A stretch of DNA of 64,000 nt, taken from assembly GCF_041320665.1 (NCBI RefSeq), contig NZ_CP166730.1, positions 2,294,001 to 2,358,000 on the forward strand, written 5' to 3'. Of this stretch, positions 51,980 through 59,220 are shown piece by piece (within the stretch, counting starts at the first letter, position 1; each line of letters starts with the position of its first letter). A model generated the notes under the pieces. The model was not told the DNA's origin. It saw only the letters and a list, made by a program, of their open reading frames with translations, and ran no database searches. The stretch is from Comamonas sp. GB3 AK4-5 (lineage in GTDB: Bacteria; Pseudomonadota; Gammaproteobacteria; Burkholderiales; Burkholderiaceae_C). Position numbers and translations under genes: made by a program.

Positions 51980-52285
51980 TCAAGCCCCGCGCACCTCGAA
52001 GAAGCAGCCTTCGCCTTCGCCCAGGCCTTGCATGCCGGCCTCGGTGGCGGCGCGCACGGCTTTCATCCAGCGGGCAAAGCCGGTCTTGATCTCCTCGGTG
52101 ATTTCTTCCGGCGGGTCTTCTTCCAGCTGCTGTACCCAGTGCAGGGTTTCGGACACCTGCTCGGGTCCGCCCAGCTGACGGGCCAGGATTTTGGCGTAGC
52201 GTTCTTCGGCCTTGGCGCGTGCGGCGTCCGGCAGACCATCAAAGTCGCACAGAGTGACGGTGAAACAGGCTTCTGCGGTGTCCAT
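51980..52285 (-). CDS. Conserved-looking 101-residue protein of unknown function, behind SOS boxes
   Basis: A small acidic protein (MDTAEACFTVTLCDFDGLPD at the start, then helical, rich in Glu) with no membrane or signal segment. I do not recognise the family. Its ATG at 52285 lies only 23 bases from a LexA-type box and diverges from ogt. This placement suggests DNA-damage control, but the role is unknown. Confidence 0.7.
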   Translation of the reverse strand: MDTAEACFTVTLCDFDGLPDAARAKAEERYAKILARQLGGPEQVSETLHWVQQLEEDPPEEITEEIKTGFARWMKAVRAATEAGMQGLGEGEGCFFEVRGA

Positions 52286-52307
52286 GCTGCAAGTAAAAAA
52301 GTTGATG

Positions 52308-52325
52308 ACTGTGTAAATATACAGT
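52308..52325. promoter_or_regulatory. LexA-type SOS box 1
   Basis: ACTGTGTAAATATACAGT fits the CTGT-N8-ACAG consensus of LexA boxes perfectly at all eight fixed bases. It is 23 bases before the leftward unknown gene. Confidence 0.78.
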
Positions 52326-52329
52326 CAAA

Positions 52330-52349
52330 CACTGTGGGTGTGTACAGTG
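52330..52349. promoter_or_regulatory. LexA-type SOS box 2
   Basis: CACTGTGGGTGTGTACAGTG, again CTGT-N8-ACAG with extended flanking complementarity. Its centre is 23 bp from box 1, about two helical turns. It is the closer one to ogt. Confidence 0.75.
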
Positions 52350-52419
52350 TTTGTGGTTTTTCTGCAGGCGGCCTTGCCCGCGCACAATGGACGCCTTCTT
52401 CCTCCCCTTCGGGCCTGCC

Positions 52420-53181
52420 ATGTCGTCTTCTGCCTTCGCTTCCGATCTTGCCGACCCTGCGCTGGGCCATGGCCATGCCCTGTTTGCCACGCGCATTGGC
52501 ATCTGCGCCCTGGCCTGGAATGCCCAGTCCGTGCTGGCCGTGCAGCTGCCCGAGGTGGACGCTGCGGCCACCCAGGCGCGCATGCTGGGCGAGCTGGCGC
52601 TGCGCCTGGAGGAAGGCTATGCCCCGCCCTTGTCGCTGTGGACACAGACCACGGCGCCGCAGCGGCTGCCGGTTTGTGCGCGGCAGGCCGTGGCGGGCGT
52701 GCAGCGGTTGCTGGCAGGCCGGCCTGGGCAGAGGGAAGACGCCATGGAGGACGCGTGGGCCACGCCGTCGGATTCTTCCGTACTGGGGGATATGCGAGCG
52801 CATGACGCCCCGGCAGAGGCCGGCACAGCCGGGCTGGCGCAGGGCACAAGCGCCTTGCCTCAGCTGCTGGAAGTTGCGCTGGACTGGCATGGCGTGCCCG
52901 ATTTCGCCCGCCGCGTCTATGCGCTGACACGGGCGATTGCCCCGGGCCAGACGCGCACCTATGGCGATCTGGCCCAGGAGCTGGGTGGCCTGGGGCTGGC
53001 CCGGGCCGTAGGCCAGGCGCTGGGTGCCAACCCCTTTGCCCCCGTCGTGCCCTGCCACCGCGTGCTGGCGGCCGGGCGCGAGCCGGGCGGTTTCTCAGGC
53101 GGGCAGGGCGCTTTGACCAAGCTGCGCATGCTGGAGCTGGAAGGGGCGGCCTGGGGTGGCACGCGCTCGCTGTTTGAATAG
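52420..53181 (+). CDS. ogt: Methylated-DNA-protein-cysteine methyltransferase (Ogt/MGMT family)
   Basis: A 253-residue alkyltransferase that repairs O6-alkylguanine by a one-time transfer to its own Cys. The active-site motif is PVVPCHRVLAAGREPGGFSG, preceded by GQTRTYGDLAQELG. A low-complexity insert of ~60 residues lies between the N-terminal domain and the catalytic domain. ATG 52420 is used; ATG 52387 would add 11 residues; neither has a clear ribosome site. SOS boxes upstream suggest damage induction. Confidence 0.92.
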   Translation: MSSSAFASDLADPALGHGHALFATRIGICALAWNAQSVLAVQLPEVDAAATQARMLGELALRLEEGYAPPLSLWTQTTAPQRLPVCARQAVAGVQRLLAGRPGQREDAMEDAWATPSDSSVLGDMRAHDAPAEAGTAGLAQGTSALPQLLEVALDWHGVPDFARRVYALTRAIAPGQTRTYGDLAQELGGLGLARAVGQALGANPFAPVVPCHRVLAAGREPGGFSGGQGALTKLRMLELEGAAWGGTRSLFE

Positions 53182-53206
53182 TGAATAGGGCTGCGCTGGA
53201 GGCTGT

Positions 53207-53623
53207 CTACAGCGATGGCTCGCCTGCCAAATAGTCTCGCAGTCGTTGCTGCAATCGAGGGACCGCGTGTTCGTGCGACAGGAATTCGGCGAGCGCCATG
53301 AAGCGCCATTGCTGGCCCTCGTCACCGAATTGGATGGCCGCACTTTCGCGGTCGGTGAGCGTGCCCACCATGAAGTAGGAGCCGGAGTGATTGCGGGAGG
53401 GGTATTGACGGGTCCAGTGCACGCAGCTCGGCAATAACACAATGCCGAATTCCTCCTGGACTTCTCGCAGCACACATTCCATGGCGGTTTCATTGCCTTC
53501 CCTGCCGCCACCGGGGAGATCCCATTTGCCAGGGAATGGAATCGTCGCTTTGTCGTCGCGCTGGTAAACCAGTAGTTGGGTGCCTAGAAACAGCGCGATC
53601 TTGGCGCCATGGAAATTATCCAT
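53207..53623 (-). CDS. Nudix hydrolase
   Basis: A 138-residue enzyme starting MDNFHGAKIALFLGTQLLVY after GGAGG. The Nudix box GGREGNETAMECVLREVQEE plus FGI fits G-x5-E-x7-REV-x-EE-x-G-I fully, so catalysis should be intact. It cleaves nucleoside-diphosphate-linked compounds; the substrate is not evident. It converges with ogt. Confidence 0.92.
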   Translation of the reverse strand: MDNFHGAKIALFLGTQLLVYQRDDKATIPFPGKWDLPGGGREGNETAMECVLREVQEEFGIVLLPSCVHWTRQYPSRNHSGSYFMVGTLTDRESAAIQFGDEGQQWRFMALAEFLSHEHAVPRLQQRLRDYLAGEPSL

Positions 53624-53914
53624 CACCAGCCTCCATATAGGGAGAGGCGGAGTGTGCGTGAGAACGGCGCTCACAGGGGTTGCCATATGCAACCTCGGTG
53701 CACGCTTTCAGTTGCCGTGAACATGCAATGACAGGTGCTGTGGGGGATGGGGCAGAGCAGGCAAGGTGCTGCGCAAGGCAGGCTGCGCCCAGGTGACAGG
53801 GCGAGCGCAGGCCCACTTGCACAATGGACGGCACAGATACAGCGAGCAGGCAAGGCCATCCACTGTGCTGGCCGAAGGCCGCTGATCCCCAAGACACACC
53901 AAGGAGACCGCCCC

Positions 53915-54706
53915 ATGGCACACACCGTGCAGCAATTGTTCGATTTGAGCGGCCAGACCGCGCTGGTCACCGGAGGCTCGCGCGGCCTGGGGCTGCAGAT
54001 GGCCCAGGCCTTGGGTGAGGCCGGTGCCAAGGTGATGCTGACATCGCGCAAGGCAGCCGACCTGGAAGAGGCGGTGGCCACGCTGCAGGCCCAGGGCATT
54101 GATGCGCAGTGGATTGCAGCCGACTGCGCCAAGGAGGACGACATCGCACGCCTGGCCACGCAGACGCTGGAGCGCATGGGCCATGTGGACATTCTGGTCA
54201 ACAACGCTGGCGCCAGCTGGGGGGCTCCGGCCGAGGACCACCCGATTGCGGCCTGGGACAAGGTCATGAATCTGAACGTGCGCGGCTATTTTCTGCTGAG
54301 CCAGCAGATCGCCAAGCGCAGCATGATCGCGCGCCACAGCGGCCGCATCATCAACCTGGCCTCCATCGCTGCACTGGGGGGCAATCCCGTGGCCATGCAG
54401 ACCATTGCCTACAACACCTCCAAGGGCGCGGTGCTGAACTTCACCCGTGCGCTGGCCGGGGAGTGGGGGCGCTATGGCATCACGGTCAACGCCATCTGCC
54501 CGGGCTTTTTCCGCACCAAGATGGCCGAGGTGTTGATCGACTCCATGGGCGAAGACAAGATGGCCAGCCATGCCCCGCTGGGCCGCCTGGGCGATGACGA
54601 AGACCTCAAGGGCATCACCTTGCTCTACGCCAGCGCCGCAGGCAAGCACATCACCGGCCAGTGGATGGCGGTGGATGGCGGCGTAAGTGCCCTGGTGGGT
54701 GGCTGA
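53915..54706 (+). CDS. SDR-family oxidoreductase
   Basis: A 263-residue short-chain dehydrogenase after AAGGAG. NAD(P) loop TALVTGGSRGLGLQMAQALG (TGxxxGxG), DILVNNAGAS, and the active site with Ser in INLASIAALGG and YNTSK (Tyr and Lys). VNAICPGFFRTKM and the C-terminal GQWMAVDGGVSALVGG are usual SDR tails. It resembles gluconate 5-dehydrogenase/3-oxoacyl reductase types; the substrate is unknown. It is followed by a thioesterase gene. Confidence 0.92.
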   Translation: MAHTVQQLFDLSGQTALVTGGSRGLGLQMAQALGEAGAKVMLTSRKAADLEEAVATLQAQGIDAQWIAADCAKEDDIARLATQTLERMGHVDILVNNAGASWGAPAEDHPIAAWDKVMNLNVRGYFLLSQQIAKRSMIARHSGRIINLASIAALGGNPVAMQTIAYNTSKGAVLNFTRALAGEWGRYGITVNAICPGFFRTKMAEVLIDSMGEDKMASHAPLGRLGDDEDLKGITLLYASAAGKHITGQWMAVDGGVSALVGG

Positions 54707-54707
54707 A

Positions 54708-54735
54708 GTCGCCGTAGGCGGCGCAGGGGGGCTTA
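54708..54735 (-). repeat. Family A repeat remnant
   Basis: The segment AGTCGCCGTAGGCGGCGCAGG plus GGGG is the complement of the CCCCCCTG(A)G-TCGCC-GGCG start of family A. It lies just behind the SDR stop codon. Confidence 0.6.
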
Positions 54736-54816
54736 TCTTTTTGGTGACAGCCATTTGCACGGAGTGAGCCCGCAGCGCGGCTATGCTCGGGCCCGCAACT
54801 TTTCTGGAGACTGATC

Positions 54817-55254
54817 TTGCTGAGTTTTGGCGCCCACCCCATTCCCTTTGTCGACCACCTGGGCTTTACGCTGCACAAGATGGAAAACGGCGAGTCCGAG
54901 CTGCGTTACGAGGCCGAGCCCGCGCACCTGAACACCTTTGGCGTGACCCACGGCGGCGCCAGCATGACGCTGCTGGACGTGACCATGGCCGTGGCCGCAC
55001 GCAGCCTGGAAAGCGATGACTTTGGCTGCGTGACCATCGAGATGAAGACCAGCTTTATGCAGCCCGCGCGTGGCCTGCTGGTGGCCAAGGGCCTGGTGCT
55101 GCACCGTACCAAGACCATGGCCTATTGCGAGGGCAAGGTCTATGACGGCGAGGGCCGGCTGTGCAGCCACGCCACCGGCACCTTCAAATACATGCCACGC
55201 ACCGTGCGCCCGGGTAGCAAGGATGCCAAGGACACGGTGATCGCCACAGACTGA
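54817..55254 (+). CDS. PaaI-type hotdog thioesterase
   Basis: A 145-residue hotdog protein. HLNTFGVTHGGASMTLLDVT is the active-site helix (HGG) and VTIEMKTSFMQPARG the second signature. A TTG at 54817, with GGAGA seven bases before, is the best start (MLSFGAHPIPFVDHLGFTL). It hydrolyses acyl-CoA thioesters, often aromatic. It is downstream of the SDR on the same strand. Confidence 0.9.
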   Translation: MLSFGAHPIPFVDHLGFTLHKMENGESELRYEAEPAHLNTFGVTHGGASMTLLDVTMAVAARSLESDDFGCVTIEMKTSFMQPARGLLVAKGLVLHRTKTMAYCEGKVYDGEGRLCSHATGTFKYMPRTVRPGSKDAKDTVIATD

Positions 55255-55263
55255 GGCGTTGAG

Positions 55264-55352
55264 ATGAAGCACCCCCTGAGCCGCTGCGCGTCTTCCCCCT
55301 CTCTTGCGCTACGCGCCGGAGAGGGACAGCACCAGGCCCTTGCGCGGTGCAA
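55264..55352 (+). repeat. Family A stop-codon-linked repeat
   Basis: GAAGCACCCCCTGAGCCGCT, then CTTGCGCTACGCGCCGGAGAGG and a shortened CCCTTGCGCGGTGC end. It starts 10 bases after the thioesterase stop. Confidence 0.85.
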
Positions 55353-55460
55353 AGCAGACGCACGGAGTGCTGCTGTCATGGCAGCATAGATTCCAAGGTA
55401 AACCAGGCTGTAGGGCGCATGGAATAAGCGCAGGCAGCTATCACAACTGAAGGAGACGAC

Positions 55461-56477
55461 ATGCCACGCAATCTGCAAGTTCTGTTGGACAACCGCCCCC
55501 AGGGCGAGGCCGTTGCCAGCAACTTCCGCCTGGTGGAGGCCGACACGCCAGCATTGGCCGATGGCCAGGTGCTGGTGCGCCACCACTACCTCAGCCTGGA
55601 CCCGTATATGCGCGGCCGCATGAACGATGCCAAGAGCTATGCCGCGCCCCAGCCCCTGGGTGAGGTGATGCAGGGCGGCACCGTGGGCGTGGTGGAACAA
55701 AGCCGCCACCCGCGCTTTCAGCCTGGTGACCAGGTGGTGGGCATGGGGGGCTGGCAACATTACAGCGTGGTGGACGGCAATGCGCCCGGCATGCTGCGCA
55801 AGGTGGACACCACCCATGTGCCGCTGTCGTACTACCTGGGCGCCGTGGGCATGCCGGGTGTGACGGCCTGGTACGGGCTGGACCGCATCATCGCGCCCAA
55901 GCAAGGCGAAACCGTGGTGGTCAGCGCTGCCACTGGCGCCGTGGGCAGTGCCTTTGCCGCACTGGCCAAGGCACGCGGCTGCCGGGTGGTGGGCATTGCC
56001 GGTGGGCCGGAAAAATGCGCCTATGCCCAGGAAGAACTTGGCTTTGATGCCTGCATAGACTACCGCGTGCATGCCGATGTGAAGTCCATGGCCACCGCCT
56101 TGAAAGCGGCCTGCCCGGACGGCATCGACGGCTATTTTGAAAACGTGGGTGGTTTCATTTTGGATGCCGTGCTGCTGCGCATGAACGCCTTTGGCCGCAT
56201 CGCCCTGTGCGGCATGATTGCCGGCTACGACGGCCAGCCCCTGCCCATGGCGAATCCGGCGCTGATTCTGGTGAATCGCCTCAAGCTGCAGGGCTTTATC
56301 GTCAGCGAGCATATGGAGCTGTGGCCTGCCGCGCTGGCCGAGCTGTCTGGTCTGGTGCAGCAAGGGCAGCTGCATCCGCGCGAGTCCGTGGCCCTGGGTT
56401 TGGCCGCGGCGCCCGAGGCGTTTCTCGGCCTGCTCAAGGGCAAAAACTTTGGCAAACAACTCGTAAAGCTGATTTGA
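55461..56477 (+). CDS. Zinc-independent medium-chain NADPH oxidoreductase (CurA/PTGR-like)
   Basis: A 338-residue MDR2-type reductase; AAGGAG precedes ATG 55461. LDPYMRGRMNDAKSYAAPQ is typical of the prostaglandin/curcumin reductase branch, and VVVSAATGAVGSAFAALAKA is the NADPH loop (AxxGxxG). FENVGGFILDAVLLRMNAFG follows. There are no zinc-ligand Cys/His sets. It probably reduces alpha,beta-unsaturated carbonyls; the natural substrate is unknown. Confidence 0.93.
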   Translation: MPRNLQVLLDNRPQGEAVASNFRLVEADTPALADGQVLVRHHYLSLDPYMRGRMNDAKSYAAPQPLGEVMQGGTVGVVEQSRHPRFQPGDQVVGMGGWQHYSVVDGNAPGMLRKVDTTHVPLSYYLGAVGMPGVTAWYGLDRIIAPKQGETVVVSAATGAVGSAFAALAKARGCRVVGIAGGPEKCAYAQEELGFDACIDYRVHADVKSMATALKAACPDGIDGYFENVGGFILDAVLLRMNAFGRIALCGMIAGYDGQPLPMANPALILVNRLKLQGFIVSEHMELWPAALAELSGLVQQGQLHPRESVALGLAAAPEAFLGLLKGKNFGKQLVKLI

Positions 56478-56511
56478 GATTCAGCCTTTGGGTTAGGTGC
56501 CCCGTTTGGGG

Positions 56512-56607
56512 GCGGCCATACAGCGCTTGATGCTTTGTTGCTCGCCCTTGCCGTGCCAAAGCACTGTCTGCGGGCGAGACGCCGCGCCTCAAGCGCTGTC
56601 TGGCCGT
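56512..56607. repeat. Family C palindromic intergenic repeat, copy 2
   Basis: The arms GCGGCCATACAGCGCTTGA and TCAAGCGCTGTCTGGCCGT pair at 17 of 19 positions. An inner stem forms from TGCTCGCCC and GGGCGAG. Highly similar to 7485-7580. Confidence 0.8.
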
Positions 56608-56725
56608 TGTGGAGGAGGGCCTGGTTCTGGCTGGGTTTCTCGGGCCCGCTTCGGCTGGCATCACGGTTTGTCATTCCGGGGGCGTTTTGGGCGCAAAAAA
56701 GTCACGCGAAAAGGAGACATGCAAG

Positions 56726-57634
56726 ATGCTGCAAGATTTGAAAGAAAAAACCGCAGTGCTGACCGGTGCCGGATCGGGCTTTGGCCTGGAATGTGCCCGC
56801 ATCGGCGCGCGTGCCGGCATGCAGCTGGTGTTGGTGGATGTGCAGGCCGATGCGCTGGAGCGTGCCGAGGTCGAGGCGCGTGCGCTGGGCGCTGCCGATG
56901 TGCTGGCCCGGCGCGTGGATGTGTCCAGCGGCGAAGCCATGGCCGCGCTGGCGCAAGAGGTGCAGCAACGCTTTGGTGCGCCGCACCTGGTGTTTAACAA
57001 CGCCGGCGTGGGCGGCGGTGGCCTGGTGTGGGAGCAGAGCCAGGCCGACTGGGAATGGATTTTGGGCGTCAACCTCTGGGGTGTGATCCATGGCGTGCGC
57101 CTGTTCACCCCCATGATGCTGGAGGCCGTGCGGCAAGACCCGAACTGGCGCGGCCACATCGTCAACACCGCCAGCATGGCCGGGCTGCTGGCCCCGCCCA
57201 ATATGGGGGTCTACAACGTCAGCAAGCATGCCGTGGTGGCGCTGACCGAAACCCTCTACCAGGACTTGCGCCTGGTGACGGACCAACTGCATTGCAGCCT
57301 GTTGTGCCCGTATTTTGTGGCCACCGGCATAGCCGACAGCGAGCGCAACCGCCCCACCGACATGACTGCAGCCACTTTGACGACCAGCCAGAAGGTGGCC
57401 CGCTCCATGACGCAAAAGGCCGTGGGCTCGGGCAAGGTGACGGCGGCCGACATGGCCAAAAAAGTGTTTGCCGCCATGGCGGACAACCAGTTCTACATCT
57501 TCAGTCACCCCCATGCCTTGGGGAATGTGCAAACCCGCATGGAAGACATTTTGCAGCGGCGCAACCCCACGGATGCCTTTGCCGGCCGGCCCGAAGTGGG
57601 GGAGCAGCTGCGTAGCGCACTGCGCAACGCCTAG
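56726..57634 (+). CDS. SDR-family oxidoreductase
   Basis: A 302-residue short-chain dehydrogenase; AAGGAG lies nine bases before ATG 56726. NAD(P) loop AVLTGAGSGFGLECARIGAR, HLVFNNAGVGGGG, catalytic Ser in IVNTASMAGLL and Tyr-Lys in VYNVSKHAV. The C-terminal ~60 residues extend beyond the minimal SDR and resemble the longer SDRs linked to lipid or short-chain alcohol metabolism. The substrate is unknown. Confidence 0.92.
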   Translation: MLQDLKEKTAVLTGAGSGFGLECARIGARAGMQLVLVDVQADALERAEVEARALGAADVLARRVDVSSGEAMAALAQEVQQRFGAPHLVFNNAGVGGGGLVWEQSQADWEWILGVNLWGVIHGVRLFTPMMLEAVRQDPNWRGHIVNTASMAGLLAPPNMGVYNVSKHAVVALTETLYQDLRLVTDQLHCSLLCPYFVATGIADSERNRPTDMTAATLTTSQKVARSMTQKAVGSGKVTAADMAKKVFAAMADNQFYIFSHPHALGNVQTRMEDILQRRNPTDAFAGRPEVGEQLRSALRNA

Positions 57635-57790
57635 GCGGTCGGGGGCGGTGGGGGCCGGGGGGCTTGTCCATGCCTGGTCTTGGCATTGTTTTTGCGTCTT
57701 TGAACTAAAGCAGGCTAGGGGCAATCTCACACGGTGACGGTGCATGCAGAATGCGCCTGCTGCGTAGGAATATGCCCTACATTGCTAGGC

Positions 57791-57805
57791 TTTACGAAGC
57801 GTAAA
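57791..57805. promoter_or_regulatory. Possible operator palindrome upstream of the efflux operon
   Basis: TTTACGAAGCGTAAA is a 6-bp inverted repeat with a 3-base centre, 62 bp before the adaptor-gene ATG. It could be a regulator site; no regulator gene is adjacent. Confidence 0.35.
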
Positions 57806-57867
57806 CATGAGCAGGCCAGAATGGCCTCTTACTGACAACATCCTTCCCCCCCCTTCCTTCCCATTCC

Positions 57868-59205
57868 ATGAAGACAGTCAAACAAGAACGCCTGGATATC
57901 GACCAGGCGCAGGCCCTGTGTGGCCCTCGATCTGCTGGTTCAGCGTCCGCACGCGGTCATTGGGGGGAACGGTGGCGTGGCAGCGCGCTGGCGGTTGCCA
58001 CCTTGCTGCTGCTGGCGGCTTGCTCCAAGGGCTCGGATGCGCCGGCGTCTGCCGCCAAGCCCGTGCCCGAGGTGGGCGTGGTCACGCTGAAGCCGCAAAG
58101 CCAGCAGATCGATGCCAGCCTGCCAGGGCGTACCCGGGCCTTTATGACGGCTGAGGTGCGGCCCCAGGTTTCGGGCATTGTCCAAAAGCGGCTGTTCACC
58201 GAGGGCGCGCAGGTCAAGCAGGGCCAGCCGCTCTACCAGATCGATGCGGCCTCGCTGCAGGCCACCGAAGCCAGTGCCGTGGCGGCCCTGGCCAAGGCCG
58301 AAGCCAGCCTGCGCACGCTGACCGCCACGGCGCGCCGCAATGCCGAGCTGGTGAAGATCGATGCTATCAGCCAGCAGGTTTATGAGGAGGGCCAGGCCTC
58401 GGTCATCCAGGCCCGGTCCGATGTGGGCGTGGCCAAGGCCAGTCTGGATACGGCGCGCATCAATCTCAAGTACAGCCGCATTGAGGCGCCCATCGGCGGC
58501 CGCATTGCGCTGTCCACCGTGACCCCGGGCGCCCTGGTGACGGCCAATCAGACCACGGCACTGACCACCATCGTGCAGATGGACCCCATGTATGTGGACT
58601 TCACCCAGTCCAGCACCGAGCTGGTGCAGCTCAAGCGCGACATCGACGCCGGCCGCTTTGCCAAGGTGGAGGGCGACAAGATTGCCGTGCGCATCCGCCT
58701 GGATGACGGCAGCGACTACCCTCACCAGGGCCGTCTGGCCTATGCCGGCGTGATCGTCAACGACAGCACGGGCACTTTGACGCTGCGCGCCCTGGTGCCC
58801 AACCCCGATGGGTTGCTGATGCCCGGCATGTATGTGCAGGCCCTGCTGCCCACGGCCCTGGCGGCCGATGCGCTGCTGCTGCCCCAGCAGTCTGTGACGC
58901 GCGACCTGACCGGCCGCCCCAGCGTGCTGGTGGCCCAGGCCGACGGTGTGCTGGAAAAGCGCGATGTGGAGCTCAACCGTGCCCTGGGCGCCACCTGGCT
59001 GGTGCAGGCCGGGCTGCAGCCGGGTGAGCGCGTGATGGTTGATGGTTTCCAGCGCGCCAAGCCGGGTGACAAGGTCAAGCCCGTGGAAGTGGACATGAAG
59101 GCCAAGGCCGAGCGCCAGAGCAAGCCCGGCCTGCCGCCGGTGCAGGCTGCGGCCGATGCACCTGCCGCAGCGTCCTCCGCCACCAACGCCAAGCCGGCCC
59201 AGTAA
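57868..59205 (+). CDS. RND efflux periplasmic adaptor (AcrA/MexA family)
   Basis: A 445-residue membrane-fusion lipoprotein. After an unusually long N-terminus, the lipobox LLLLAACS gives a lipid-modified Cys at about residue 52. AEVRPQVSGIVQKRLFTEGA, a helical hairpin, YSRIEAPIGGRIALS and GMYVQALLP are AcrA motifs. It bridges the pump and the outer-membrane channel. The next gene starts 15 bp later. Residues 1-35 look less natural, and a start closer to the lipobox is possible, for instance an internal GTG. Confidence 0.92.
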   Translation: MKTVKQERLDIDQAQALCGPRSAGSASARGHWGERWRGSALAVATLLLLAACSKGSDAPASAAKPVPEVGVVTLKPQSQQIDASLPGRTRAFMTAEVRPQVSGIVQKRLFTEGAQVKQGQPLYQIDAASLQATEASAVAALAKAEASLRTLTATARRNAELVKIDAISQQVYEEGQASVIQARSDVGVAKASLDTARINLKYSRIEAPIGGRIALSTVTPGALVTANQTTALTTIVQMDPMYVDFTQSSTELVQLKRDIDAGRFAKVEGDKIAVRIRLDDGSDYPHQGRLAYAGVIVNDSTGTLTLRALVPNPDGLLMPGMYVQALLPTALAADALLLPQQSVTRDLTGRPSVLVAQADGVLEKRDVELNRALGATWLVQAGLQPGERVMVDGFQRAKPGDKVKPVEVDMKAKAERQSKPGLPPVQAAADAPAAASSATNAKPAQ

Positions 59206-59220
59206 ACACAGGGCACGCAC

